Assembly (NCBI RefSeq): GCF_050496545.1
Contig: NZ_JBNVZV010000016.1
Coordinates: forward strand, 31,464-95,463
Length of the DNA stretch: 64,000 nucleotides
Direction: 5' to 3'
Source of the DNA: Phycicoccus avicenniae_A
Lineage (GTDB): Bacteria > Actinomycetota > Actinomycetes > Actinomycetales > Dermatophilaceae
Positions 29,508 to 38,682 of the stretch are shown piece after piece. The notes beneath the pieces were generated by a model that ran no database searches, had not been told where the DNA came from, and worked only from the letters and a program-made list of their open reading frames with translations. Every line of letters begins with the position of its first letter. The stretch's first letter is position 1. The position numbers and the translations under genes are program-made.

Positions 29508-30187
29508 CCTTCTGGGTCGTCCTCGTCGCGGCGACGCTGGCGATGGGCGTCGTCGGGCACCTCACCGGCCGCCAGCTCGGTACCGGCGGCTACCGCATCG
29601 TCGAGGACGAGGCCACGCACCCGCCACGGAACCCGTGGTGGACCGGTCCGGCCACCGGTGCGCTCGCCGCCGTCGCCGTCGTCTCCGTCCGCGACCTCGG
29701 GGGCTGGGCGGCCCTGCCGCCGTTCCTCCTCTTCGCCTGGCTGACGGTGGCGCTGGTGTGGATCGACCTCGACGTGCACCGGCTGCCCGTCGGCCTGGTC
29801 GTGCCGGGGGGTGCGGCGCTGGTCGTCCTCGTCGTGCTCGCCGTGGTCGCCACCGGCGGCCCGCGCTGGCAGGGCACCCTCATCGGCGCGGCTCTGATGG
29901 GTGGCTTCTACCTCCTGCTCTTCTTCCTGCCCGGGGGAGGGGTGGGCTTCGGCGACGTCCGGCTGGCGCCGGTCATCGGGGCGCTGCTCGGCTTCCTCGG
30001 GACGGCGTTCGTGGTGCTCGGGATGCTCGCCGGCTCGCTCGTGGGCGGGCTCGCGGCCGCGGCGATGCTCGCGCTGCGGCGGGTGGGGTGGACCTCGCAC
30101 ATCGCCTACGGCCCGGCGATGTGCCTCGGCGCCTGGCTCTCCATCGCCCTCGCGCCTCGCATCGTGACCGGCCTCGCGGGCGGGTAG
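29504..30187 (+). CDS. Prepilin peptidase (A24 type), short form
   Basis: 227 residues, mostly membrane helices (six or seven). The two catalytic aspartates are present: WIDLDVHRLP (about 86-95) and GVGFGDVRLAP (GxGD-type, about 146-156). The N-terminal cytoplasmic methylase domain with the CxxC pair of full PilD is absent, as is usual for actinobacterial A24 enzymes, so it should cleave but not methylate. No pilin genes are in the window. The gene between aroE and aroC is a conserved neighbour (Rv2551c). Confidence 0.88.
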   Translation: MTFWVVLVAATLAMGVVGHLTGRQLGTGGYRIVEDEATHPPRNPWWTGPATGALAAVAVVSVRDLGGWAALPPFLLFAWLTVALVWIDLDVHRLPVGLVVPGGAALVVLVVLAVVATGGPRWQGTLIGAALMGGFYLLLFFLPGGGVGFGDVRLAPVIGALLGFLGTAFVVLGMLAGSLVGGLAAAAMLALRRVGWTSHIAYGPAMCLGAWLSIALAPRIVTGLAGG

Positions 30188-30198
30188 CCCCTCCGTGA

Positions 30199-30204
30199 CA
30201 GGAT
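30199..30204 (+). promoter_or_regulatory. -10-like element of aroC
   Basis: CAGGAT ends 7 bases before the ATG at 30212. It would give the aroC-aroK-aroB operon its own leaderless start independent of the mltG operon. Confidence 0.35.
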
Positions 30205-30211
30205 TGCCGGC

Positions 30212-31444
30212 ATGCTGCGCTGGTTGACCGCGGGGGAGTCGCACGGACCCGCCCTCGTCGCGACGATCGACGGTGTGCCCGCCGGGGTCGAGGTGGGGAC
30301 CGCCGAGATCGCCGCCGCCCTGGCCCGGCGCCGGCTCGGGTACGGGCGCGGGGCGCGCCAGAAGTTCGAGCAGGACGAGGTCGAGATCCTCGGGGGCGTC
30401 CGGCTCGGCTCGACGCTCGGCTCGCCGGTCGCCATCCGCATCGGCAACACCGAGTGGCCGAAGTGGCGCACCGTGATGAGCCCGGACCCCGTCGCGGCCG
30501 ACGAGTACGCCGCCGCCGACGACGTCAACGCCGAGAAGGAGATCGCCCGCAACCGGCCGCTCACCCGGCCGCGCCCGGGGCACGCGGACCTCGTCGGCAT
30601 GCAGAAGTACGGCTTCGACGACGCCCGGCCGGTGCTCGAGCGGGCCTCGGCGCGCGAGACCGCCGCCCGCGTGGCGCTGGGCGCCGTGGCCGCCGCCTTG
30701 CTGGAGCAGGCGTACGGCATCAGGCTCGTGTCGCACACCGTGGCCATCGGTGGGGCGGGCGTGGCCGACGACGCACCGGTGCCCACCGCGGCCGACGTCG
30801 AGGCGCTCGACGCCGACCCGGTGCGCGCCTTCGACGCCGCGGGGTCGGCGGCGATGGTCGCCGAGGTCGATGCCGCCCGCAAGGACGGCGACACGCTCGG
30901 CGGGGTGGTCGAGGTCGTCGCCACCGGGGTGCCGCCGGGGCTCGGCTCGCACGTGCACTGGGACCGCCGCCTCGACGCGCGCCTCGCGGCCGCGCTCATG
31001 GGCATCCAGGCCATCAAGGGCGTCGAGGTCGGCGACGGCTTCCGCACCGCCGCCCGGCGCGGGTCGCAGGCCCACGACGAGATGGAGCGCGACGCCTCCG
31101 GGGTCATCCGGCGCCGGACCGGCCGCGCCGGCGGCACCGAGGGCGGCATGTCGGTCGGTGGCGTGCTGCGCGTCCGGGCCGCGATGAAGCCCATCTCCAC
31201 CGTGCCGCGCGCACTCGACACCGTCGACGTCGCCTCCGACGAGCCGGCCACCGCCATCCACCAGCGCTCCGACGTCTGCGCCGTGCCGGCCGCGGGCGTC
31301 GTCGCCGAGGCGATGGTCGCGCTCGTGCTCGCCGAGGCCTGCCTCGAGAAGTTCGGCGGCGACTCGCTCGCCGAGACCGCCCGCAACCACCGCGCCTACC
31401 TCGAGGCCATCCCGGCCTCGATGCGCACCGAGGACGGCCTCTGA
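30212..31444 (+). CDS. aroC: Chorismate synthase
   Basis: Converts EPSP to chorismate using reduced FMN. 410 residues. Conserved blocks: LTAGESHGPALVATIDGVPAG at the N-terminus, RPRPGHADLVGMQKYG, RASARETAARVALGA (Arg-rich FMN/phosphate site), GGTEGGMSVGG and the C-terminal AVPAAGVVAEAM. It overlaps aroK by one base (TGATG), forming aroCKB as in M. tuberculosis (Rv2540c-Rv2538c). Confidence 0.97.
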   Translation: MLRWLTAGESHGPALVATIDGVPAGVEVGTAEIAAALARRRLGYGRGARQKFEQDEVEILGGVRLGSTLGSPVAIRIGNTEWPKWRTVMSPDPVAADEYAAADDVNAEKEIARNRPLTRPRPGHADLVGMQKYGFDDARPVLERASARETAARVALGAVAAALLEQAYGIRLVSHTVAIGGAGVADDAPVPTAADVEALDADPVRAFDAAGSAAMVAEVDAARKDGDTLGGVVEVVATGVPPGLGSHVHWDRRLDARLAAALMGIQAIKGVEVGDGFRTAARRGSQAHDEMERDASGVIRRRTGRAGGTEGGMSVGGVLRVRAAMKPISTVPRALDTVDVASDEPATAIHQRSDVCAVPAAGVVAEAMVALVLAEACLEKFGGDSLAETARNHRAYLEAIPASMRTEDGL

Positions 31445-31950
31445 TGCCGCGCGCCGTGCTCGTCGGTCCGCCCGGCTCCGGCAAGACCACCACCGGGCAG
31501 GCGCTCGCCGCCCTGCTCGGGGTCCCGTTCCACGACACCGACGCCGCCGTCGAGGCCGCCGCGGGGCGCAGCATCGCCGACATCTTCGTCGAGGACGGCG
31601 AGGCAGCGTTCCGCGAGCTCGAACGCGCCGAGGTGGCCCGGGCGCTGGCGTCCGAGGAGGGTGTGGTGGCGCTCGGGGGCGGGGCACCGGTCGACCCCCT
31701 CACCGAGCCGCTGCTGGCGGGGCATCCGGTCGTCTTCCTCGACGTCGGGATCGCCGACGCCGCCAAGCGGGTCGGCTTCGACCGCTCGCGCCCGCTGCTC
31801 GCGGTCAACCCGCGCGCGTCGTGGGTGCGGCTGATGAACGACCGCCGGCCGGTCTACGAGCGGGTCGCGGTGCACGTCGTCGACACGGCGGGGCGCTCGG
31901 TCGAGGACGTCGCCGCCGAGGTCGCGGGGCTGCTCGGGGCGCCGGCGTGA
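31444..31950 (+). CDS. aroK: Shikimate kinase
   Basis: 168 residues. P-loop GPPGSGKTT at 8-16, the shikimate-binding DTDAAVE near 31-37, VEDGEAAFRELE, the GGG triplet of VVALGGGAPV, and the lid RSRPLLA. Standard length. It overlaps aroC (TGATG) and aroB (GTGA). Confidence 0.95.
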   Translation: MPRAVLVGPPGSGKTTTGQALAALLGVPFHDTDAAVEAAAGRSIADIFVEDGEAAFRELERAEVARALASEEGVVALGGGAPVDPLTEPLLAGHPVVFLDVGIADAAKRVGFDRSRPLLAVNPRASWVRLMNDRRPVYERVAVHVVDTAGRSVEDVAAEVAGLLGAPA

Positions 31951-33020
31951 GCGAGCCGGTCGTCATCGCCGTCGGCGACCTGCACGACGTCGTCGTCGGG
32001 CGCGGGGTGCTCGGGCGGGTCGCCGGGCTGGTGCCGGACGGCGCGCGGCAGGCGCTGGTGGTCCGGCCCGAGGGGCTGGAGCGGTACGCGTCGCTCGTCG
32101 CGGACGGGCTGCGGGAGGCCGGGCTGGTCGTCCACGAGGCGGCCGTGCCGGACGCCGAGCGGGCCAAGACCTCGGTCGTCGCCGCGGAGCTGTGGGCGGT
32201 GCTGGGGGAGAACGCCTTCACCCGCACGGACGTCGTCGTGTCGGTGGGTGGTGGCACGGTGACCGACCTCGCCGGGTTCGTCGCCGCGACCTGGCTGCGC
32301 GGCGTGCCGGTGGTGCACGTGCCGACGACGCTGCTCGCGATGGTCGACGCCGCCGTCGGGGGCAAGACGGGCATCAACACGGCCGAGGGCAAGAACCTCG
32401 TCGGGGCCTTCCACTCGCCGGCCGGGGTCGTGTGCGACCTCGACGTGCTGGAGACGCTGCCGCCCGCCGACCTGGTCGCCGGGCTCGCCGAGGTGATCAA
32501 GGGCGGGTTCATCGCCGACCCCCGCATCCTCGAGCTCGTCGAGTCGGCGCCGGAGGCCGCGGTGCGCTGGGACGCGCCGGTCCTCGACGAGCTGGTGCGG
32601 CGCAAGGTGTCAGTGAAGGCCGAGGTCGTCGCCGCCGACCCGCGCGAGGCCTTCCGGCGCGAGATCCTCAACTACGGGCACACGCTCGGGCACGCCCTCG
32701 AGCAGGTGTCGGGGTTCCGCATCCGGCACGGCGAGGCGGTGGCGGTGGGCATGGTGTTCGCCGCCGAGCTCGGGCACCGCACCGGCACGGTGTCCGACGA
32801 GCTGCTGGCGCGGCACCGGTCGGTGCTGGCCTCGGTCGGGCTGCCGACGACGAGCGCGGGCACGCCGTTCGAGGACCTGCTCGTCGCGATGGGCCGGGAC
32901 AAGAAGTCGCGCGGCTCGCTGCTGCGCTTCGTGGTGCTCGACGGGCTGGCGAACCCGGTGCGCCTCGAGGGGCCGCCGGAGTCCCTGCTGCGCGACGCCC
33001 ACGCCGCCCTCGCCCCCTGA
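31947..33020 (+). CDS. aroB: 3-dehydroquinate synthase
   Basis: Second step of the shikimate pathway; NAD- and zinc-dependent. 357 residues. VSVGGGTVTDLAGFVAATW (NAD loop), VPTTLLAMVDAAVGGKTGIN, GLAEVIKGG with a metal-binding Glu, and NYGHTLGHALE plus RHGEAVAVGM supplying the zinc-binding histidines. In M. tuberculosis aroB is followed by aroQ and pepQ before efp; here a repeat-bounded gene takes that place. Confidence 0.96.
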   Translation: MSEPVVIAVGDLHDVVVGRGVLGRVAGLVPDGARQALVVRPEGLERYASLVADGLREAGLVVHEAAVPDAERAKTSVVAAELWAVLGENAFTRTDVVVSVGGGTVTDLAGFVAATWLRGVPVVHVPTTLLAMVDAAVGGKTGINTAEGKNLVGAFHSPAGVVCDLDVLETLPPADLVAGLAEVIKGGFIADPRILELVESAPEAAVRWDAPVLDELVRRKVSVKAEVVAADPREAFRREILNYGHTLGHALEQVSGFRIRHGEAVAVGMVFAAELGHRTGTVSDELLARHRSVLASVGLPTTSAGTPFEDLLVAMGRDKKSRGSLLRFVVLDGLANPVRLEGPPESLLRDAHAALAP

Positions 33021-33034
33021 CCGGCGCGAGGCCG

Positions 33035-33117
33035 GCTCTGGTCGGGTCCGCGGGCTCGGGTCCGATGTCCGGGATGGCGGTGACTTCTCGCCGCCATCCG
33101 ACGATCCGGACCAGAGC
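33035..33117. repeat. 83-base near-palindromic repeat, left copy
   Basis: Both ends read GCTCTGGTC and GACCAGAGC, so the element is itself an imperfect palindrome, with an inner hairpin GGATGGCGG...CCGCCATCC at 33072-33099. It matches 34185-34267 in inverted orientation over exactly 83 positions (61 identical, no gap) and, over its last 64 bases (33054-33117), in direct orientation (52 identical). The loop sequence favours the inverted relation. It lies 14 bases after the aroB stop. Confidence 0.8.
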
Positions 33118-33220
33118 ACAGGGGTGCGCCGGGCAGGGGCGGTTGGCGCCGGCCGGATGGGCGCCCGGGGCCTGTGGATGACGCCGGCCGGCATCCTCGT
33201 CGGTGTGCCAGCCTCGCGGG

Positions 33221-34177
33221 ATGCTCGGTGACCCCGCCCCGCTCCCGTTCGACCCGGTCCTGCTCCGCTCGACCCGGTCGCTGCGCGCAACCGGCGTGGA
33301 CCCGACGCGCGGTGGCTGGCACCACGTCCGGTACAACGCCTGGGTCGAGCTGCCGGTCTGGCGGTCACTGACCCCGGAGCAGCAGCACGCCGCGCTGGTG
33401 CACGCCACCGATCTCGGCTGTCGGGAGCCCGGGCGCCACGTGTACGTCCTGGAGTCCGCGGCGGCGGTCTGGGGCCTCCCGCGGGTCGGTCCGTGGCCCG
33501 AGCACGTGACCGTGCTGGCGACCGGACCCCGCACCCGAGGGTCGCGGTGCATCCGTGTCCACGTGGGCGCACCGCTCGAGGCCGTGGACCGGGACGGCGT
33601 CAGGGTCAGCGACCCGGCCCGCACCGTGGTCGACCTCGCGCGCACGTGCTCGCTCGAGACCGCGCTCTGCGCTGCCGACCACGCCCTCCGACACGGGCTG
33701 TGCACCGTGGCCGACCTAGACGGGGCAGCGGCCGAGGTCGCGCCCCGCGTGCGAGGCAGGCCGGCCGCCCGGCTCGTGGCGGCGCTGGCCGACGGCCGCT
33801 CCATGTCACCGGGGGAGAGCTTCTCGCGCGCTCGCATGTTCCAGCTCGAGCTGCCGCGGCCGCAGCTGCAGGTGCCGCTCGAGGACGATGACGGGTGGTT
33901 CGGCCACGGCGACTTCGGGTGGCCGGGGGTCGTCGGGGAGTTCGACGGACGGCGCAAGTACGCCGTCCCCGAAGGAGCCACCGGGGAGGAGGCCGAACGG
34001 GTCCTGTGGTCCGAGAAGCGGCGTGAGGACCGCATCCGCCGTCGCTCACGGCTCGCGCGCTGGGTGTGGCAGGACGTCGCACGCACGACCCCCATGCTCC
34101 TGATCCTCGCGGAGCAGGGGATCCGTCCGCAGCCCCGCCCGGTCTGGGTGGACCTGAGCCGTCCGCCGGCCGCCTGA
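33221..34177 (+). CDS. AbiEi/DUF559-like protein with a Vsr-type nuclease-like C-terminus
   Basis: 318 residues. The first 180 residues resemble AbiEi-like antitoxin relatives (VYVLESAAAVWGLPRV, then DGVRVSDPARTVVDLA). The C-terminus has the pattern of DUF559/Vsr-like PD-(D/E)XK folds: MSPGESFSRARM, GHGDFGWPGVVGEFDGRRKY with acidic residues and Lys in nuclease-like spacing, then EKRREDRIRR. Such orphan proteins are common in actinobacteria and uncharacterised. No toxin partner gene is present. GTG 33203 is a possible earlier start. The whole gene is bracketed by two 83-base near-palindromes. Confidence 0.75.
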   Translation: MLGDPAPLPFDPVLLRSTRSLRATGVDPTRGGWHHVRYNAWVELPVWRSLTPEQQHAALVHATDLGCREPGRHVYVLESAAAVWGLPRVGPWPEHVTVLATGPRTRGSRCIRVHVGAPLEAVDRDGVRVSDPARTVVDLARTCSLETALCAADHALRHGLCTVADLDGAAAEVAPRVRGRPAARLVAALADGRSMSPGESFSRARMFQLELPRPQLQVPLEDDDGWFGHGDFGWPGVVGEFDGRRKYAVPEGATGEEAERVLWSEKRREDRIRRRSRLARWVWQDVARTTPMLLILAEQGIRPQPRPVWVDLSRPPAA

Positions 34178-34184
34178 CGCGCCT

Positions 34185-34267
34185 GCTCGGGTCCGATCGC
34201 CCGGGTGGCGGTGAGAAGTCGCCGCCATCCGGTGAAGCGGACCAGAGCCGGGCCTCCGGACCAGAGC
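34185..34267. repeat. 83-base near-palindromic repeat, right copy
   Basis: Partner of 33035-33117. The inner hairpin arms TGGCGG and CCGCCA are identical to the left copy, while the loop is the complement-like form. Its right end carries an extra copy of the CGGACCAGAGC end (34238-34248 and 34257-34267). It starts 8 bases after the DUF559-like stop and precedes the efp promoter region. Confidence 0.8.
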
Positions 34268-34331
34268 GGGGCCACCGGCGCGGCACCAGGGCGGGCGGCT
34301 GCGGGGTTCGGGGGAGGAGGGCGCTTGACGG

Positions 34332-34337
34332 TACGAT
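34332..34337 (+). promoter_or_regulatory. Likely efp -10 element
   Basis: TACGAT about 90 bases before the efp start, just outside the right-hand repeat. A small C5/G5 hairpin lies between it and the gene. The TTGACG immediately before it is too close to be its -35. Confidence 0.4.
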
Positions 34338-34423
34338 GTCCGCTGATCCCCATCCCCCTCGCGGGGGTGACGCGTGCCCGCCCGCGGGAACGCGCCCACC
34401 GATCCGAAAGCGACACCAGCGAA

Positions 34424-34984
34424 GTGGCATCGACCAACGACCTCAAGAACGGCCTCGTCCTCAAGATCGAGGGCCAGCTGTGGACCGTCGTCGAGTTCCA
34501 GCACGTCAAGCCCGGCAAGGGCCCGGCCTTCGTGCGGACCAAGCTCAAGAACGTCCTCAGCGGCAAGGTCGTCGACAAGACCTTCAACGCCGGCGTCAAG
34601 GTCGAGACCGCGAACGTCGACAAGCGGAACATGCAGTACCTGTACAACGACGGCACCGACTTCATCTTCATGGACGGTGACACCTACGACCAGCTCCCGG
34701 TGAGCCCCGAGGTCGTCGGCGACGCCGCGAAGTACCTCCTCGAGAACCAGGACGCCATCGTCGCCCGCAACGAGGGCGTCGTGCTCTTCATCGAGCTCCC
34801 GGCCTCGGTCATCCTCGAGATCACCTACACCGAGCCCGGCCTGCAGGGTGACCGCTCCACCGGCGGCACCAAGCCTGCCACCCTCGAGACCGGCGCCGAG
34901 ATCGCCGTCCCGCTCTTCCTCGAGACGGGCACCAAGGTCAAGGTCGACACCCGCGACGGCTCCTACCTCGGTCGGGTCAGCTGA
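34424..34984 (+). CDS. efp: Translation elongation factor P
   Basis: 186 residues, standard length, opening MASTNDLKNGLVLKIEG from the GTG at 34424. EF-P relieves ribosome stalling at polyproline. The tip loop KPGKGPAFVRTK carries an unmodified-type Lys (about residue 32), and no epmA/epmB-like gene is in the window, which fits actinobacteria that need no beta-lysylation. Paired with nusB, as in Rv2534c-Rv2533c. Confidence 0.96.
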   Translation: MASTNDLKNGLVLKIEGQLWTVVEFQHVKPGKGPAFVRTKLKNVLSGKVVDKTFNAGVKVETANVDKRNMQYLYNDGTDFIFMDGDTYDQLPVSPEVVGDAAKYLLENQDAIVARNEGVVLFIELPASVILEITYTEPGLQGDRSTGGTKPATLETGAEIAVPLFLETGTKVKVDTRDGSYLGRVS

Positions 34985-34987
34985 CCC

Positions 34988-35401
34988 GTGGCCGCCCGCA
35001 CCAAGGCCCGCAAGCGCGCCCTCGACCTGCTGTTCGAGGCCGAGCAGCGGGGTCTCGACCCCGCGGACCTGCTGCGTGAGCGGCTCGCCAGGCCCGTCAC
35101 CGAGCACGCGCTCGCCGAGCTGACCGCCGACCTCGTGGCCGGCGTCTCCGAGCACCGCGCGCAGATCGACGAGCTGATCACCACGTACGCGCAGGGCTGG
35201 ACCCTGAAGCGGATGCCCGCCGTCGACCGCGCCGTCCTGCGGCTCGGGGCCTACGAGGTCCTGTACTCGCCGGACGTGCCGGAGGCGGTGGCCATCAGCG
35301 AGTGGGTCGCGCTGGCCACCGAGCTCTCGACCGACGACAGCCCGCGCTTCGTCAACGGCCTGCTCGGCCGGCTCGCCGAGGTCAAGCCGACCCTGGCCTG
35401 A
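34988..35401 (+). CDS. nusB: Transcription antitermination protein NusB
   Basis: 137 residues. All-helical; the conserved start KARKRALDLLFEAEQRG and the end LRLGAYEVLYSPDVPEAVAIS plus FVNGLLGRLAE identify it. It binds boxA RNA with NusE for rRNA antitermination. GTG start three bases after the efp stop. Confidence 0.95.
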   Translation: MAARTKARKRALDLLFEAEQRGLDPADLLRERLARPVTEHALAELTADLVAGVSEHRAQIDELITTYAQGWTLKRMPAVDRAVLRLGAYEVLYSPDVPEAVAISEWVALATELSTDDSPRFVNGLLGRLAEVKPTLA

Positions 35402-35417
35402 CCCGGCCCCGGCGAAA

Positions 35418-35441
35418 CCGGGTTGCCGGCCCGCGACCCGG
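35418..35441 (+). terminator. Hairpin after nusB
   Basis: A 9-bp stem with one G-T pair (35418-35426 with 35433-35441) and a six-base loop, 17 bases after the nusB stop. No T-tract. Probably the end of the efp-nusB unit. Confidence 0.5.
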
Positions 35442-35458
35442 CGCGGCACCGTCGTCGG

Positions 35459-35947
35459 ATGACCGTCCGCCCGGCCACCGACGCCGACCTGCCCCTCCTC
35501 GGCCCCCTCGAGGACACCGGCGACCGGCAGTTCGCCGACCTCTTCGGCGACCTCGACTGGCCGCCGGCGGACGCGGGCGAGCAGCGGGCGGCGCACCCCG
35601 GCTTCCTCCTCGTCGCCGAGGGGGACGGCGAGGTCGTGGGGTTCGCCCACGTCCTCGACCTCGACGGCCACTGGCACCTCGAGCAGCTCTCGGTCGACCC
35701 CGCCCACCAGCACCGCGGCCACGGAGCGGCCCTCCTGGCCGCGGCCCTGGACGGCGTGCGCGCCCGCGGCGGCCACGACGTCACGCTCCGCACCTACGCC
35801 GACGTGCCGTGGAACGGGCCCTTCTACGCGCGGCGCGGATGGGTCGAGGTCCCGGACCCGGCGTGGCACGCCCCGCTCCTCGAGGCCGAGGCGCGGATGG
35901 ACCTGCCGCGGCACGGCCGGCGCATCGCGATGACCCACCCCGCCTGA
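35459..35947 (+). CDS. GNAT-family N-acetyltransferase
   Basis: 162 residues opening MTVRPATDADLPLLGPLE. Acetyl-CoA motif A is LEQLSVDPAHQHRGHGAALLAAAL (split over residues 80-104), followed by YADVPWNGPFYARRGWVEV. Complete fold. Substrate unknown. Confidence 0.88.
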   Translation: MTVRPATDADLPLLGPLEDTGDRQFADLFGDLDWPPADAGEQRAAHPGFLLVAEGDGEVVGFAHVLDLDGHWHLEQLSVDPAHQHRGHGAALLAAALDGVRARGGHDVTLRTYADVPWNGPFYARRGWVEVPDPAWHAPLLEAEARMDLPRHGRRIAMTHPA

Positions 35948-35979
35948 GCGGAGCACCGGCGCCCCGGCGCCCCGGCGGC

Positions 35980-36336
35980 TCAGGTGGCGTCGGGGTCCGT
36001 GCCGAAGCGCCGCACCTCGTGCGGCCACCCGCAGGCCTGCGCGATCCGTCCCGCCCAGTGCAGGGCGGTGGCCTCGTCGGGCACGTCGACGACCGCGAAC
36101 CCACCGAGCACCTCGGTGGTCTCGGTGTACGGCCCGTCGGTGACGACCACGCTGCCGCTCGTGGGGTCGACGGCGTGGACGGGGCCGTGCTCCTCGAGGC
36201 CGCCGGCGAAGACGTACACGCCGGCGGCGCGCATCTCCTCGACGACCCCGAGGGCGAGCGGCGCCCGGCTGCGGAACCACTCCTCGGTGTGCTCGCCCAC
36301 CCACTGCTGGTTGAAGTACAGGAGGTACTCGGCCAC
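35980..36336 (-). CDS. YciI-family (YCII-related) protein
   Basis: 118 residues. A ferredoxin-like dimer fold with the motif VVTDGPYTETTEVLGGFAVVDVPDEATALHWA, typical of the DGPF/YCII group often encoded near ECF sigma factors (none is seen here). GTG start at 36336 with AAGGAG five bases upstream. Function unknown. Convergent with the GNAT gene, whose stop is only 32 bases away. Confidence 0.85.
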   Translation of the reverse strand: MAEYLLYFNQQWVGEHTEEWFRSRAPLALGVVEEMRAAGVYVFAGGLEEHGPVHAVDPTSGSVVVTDGPYTETTEVLGGFAVVDVPDEATALHWAGRIAQACGWPHEVRRFGTDPDAT

Positions 36337-36444
36337 GACTGCTCCTTCTGCTCGGGCGGCCCCCGACGGGCCGCGCTCACCCCCGTGACGAGCGGGGAAC
36401 CCCCGGATCGACAGGCGCCGGCCGTGGGCCCGCCGGCCAGCCGG

Positions 36445-37602
<1,158 letters not shown>

Positions 37603-37609
37603 GCCGGTG

Positions 37610-37615
37610 AGTCTA
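37610..37615 (-). promoter_or_regulatory. -10-like element of galK
   Basis: Minus-strand TAGACT ends 7 bases before the galK ATG, the leaderless spacing. Confidence 0.4.
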
Positions 37616-37631
37616 GGGACGTGGGGCAGGG

Positions 37632-37637
37632 CACAAT
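37632..37637 (+). promoter_or_regulatory. -10-like element of trpS
   Basis: CACAAT ends 7 bases before the ATG at 37645 and overlaps the alternative ATG at 37636, favouring 37645 as the start. Confidence 0.4.
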
Positions 37638-37644
37638 GGGGCGC

Positions 37645-38670
37645 ATGCCCACCCTCCCCACCCCCGATGGCGCACGCCCCCGCATCCTGTCCGGGATGCA
37701 GCCGACGAGCGACTCGCTCCACCTCGGCAACTACCTCGGGGCGCTGGTCAACTGGGTGGGTCTGCAGGACGACTTCGACGCCTACTACTTCGTCGCCGAC
37801 CTCCACGCGCTGACCGTCCCCACCGACCCCGAGGTCCTGCGCCACCGCACCCGGGTCACCGCGGCACAGTTCATCGCCGGCGGGGTCGACCCCCAGCGCT
37901 CGGCCGTCTTCTGCCAGAGCCACGTCACCGCGCACGCCGAGCTCGGGTGGGTCATGAACTGCCTCACCGCCTTCGGCGAGGCCAGCCGGATGACGCAGTT
38001 CAAGGACAAGACCGCCAAGGGCCAGAACGCCAACGTCGGGCTCTTCACCTACCCGATGCTCATGGCCGCCGACATCCTCATGTACGACGCCGCGTACGTG
38101 CCGGTGGGCGAGGACCAGCGCCAGCACCTCGAGATCACCCGCGACCTCGCCGAGCGGTTCAACACCCGCTTCGGCGACACCCTCGTCGTGCCCGAGCCGT
38201 ACATCGTCAAGGGGTCGGCGAAGATCCAGGACCTCCAGGACCCCACGGCGAAGATGAGCAAGACCGGCTCGTCGGCCAAGGGGCTCATCGACCTCATGGA
38301 GGACCCGGCGCGCATCGCGAAGAACATCCGCTCCGCCGTCACCGACACCGACTCCGAGGTGCGCTACGACCCCGGGACCAAGCCGGGCGTCAGCAACCTG
38401 CTCGTCATCCACTCGGTCCTGTCGGGCACGCCGGTCGAGGAGGTCGCGGCGTCCTTCGCGGGCCGCGGCTACGGCGACCTCAAGAAGGAGGTCGCCGACG
38501 TCGTCGTCGCGGCGCTCACCCCCTTCCAGGACCGGATGAAGGAGCTGCTCCACGACCCCGCCGAGCTCGACCGCATCCTCGCGGACGGCGCCGAGCGGGC
38601 GGCCGTGGTCGCCGACGCCACGATGTCCCGGGTCCGCGCCGCCGTCGGCCTGCTGCCGGCCGCGCGCTGA
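37645..38670 (+). CDS. trpS: Tryptophanyl-tRNA synthetase
   Basis: 341 residues. Class I synthetase: GMQPTSDSLHLGNYLGAL holds the HIGH-like motif LHLGN (about 25-29), and KMSKTGSS (about 203-210) is the KMSKS loop. The middle has the tryptophan-pocket segment LTAFGEASRMTQFKDK. ATG 37636 would add three residues. A 2'-5' RNA ligase-like gene follows after 12 bases. Confidence 0.96.
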   Translation: MPTLPTPDGARPRILSGMQPTSDSLHLGNYLGALVNWVGLQDDFDAYYFVADLHALTVPTDPEVLRHRTRVTAAQFIAGGVDPQRSAVFCQSHVTAHAELGWVMNCLTAFGEASRMTQFKDKTAKGQNANVGLFTYPMLMAADILMYDAAYVPVGEDQRQHLEITRDLAERFNTRFGDTLVVPEPYIVKGSAKIQDLQDPTAKMSKTGSSAKGLIDLMEDPARIAKNIRSAVTDTDSEVRYDPGTKPGVSNLLVIHSVLSGTPVEEVAASFAGRGYGDLKKEVADVVVAALTPFQDRMKELLHDPAELDRILADGAERAAVVADATMSRVRAAVGLLPAAR

Positions 38671-38682
38671 CGGGTCACCGCC

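Noticed and set aside
29504..30187. Evidence for a type IV pilus locus from the prepilin peptidase
   Set aside because: No pilin, PilB/PilT or PilC genes are present; the peptidase between aroE and aroC is a conserved stand-alone neighbour.
33221..34177. A type IV toxin-antitoxin module
   Set aside because: Only the AbiEi-like protein is present; no AbiEii-like nucleotidyltransferase gene lies on either side.
34325..34330. TTGACG as a -35 for efp
   Set aside because: Only one base separates it from the TACGAT -10 candidate, and no -10 lies 16-18 bases downstream.
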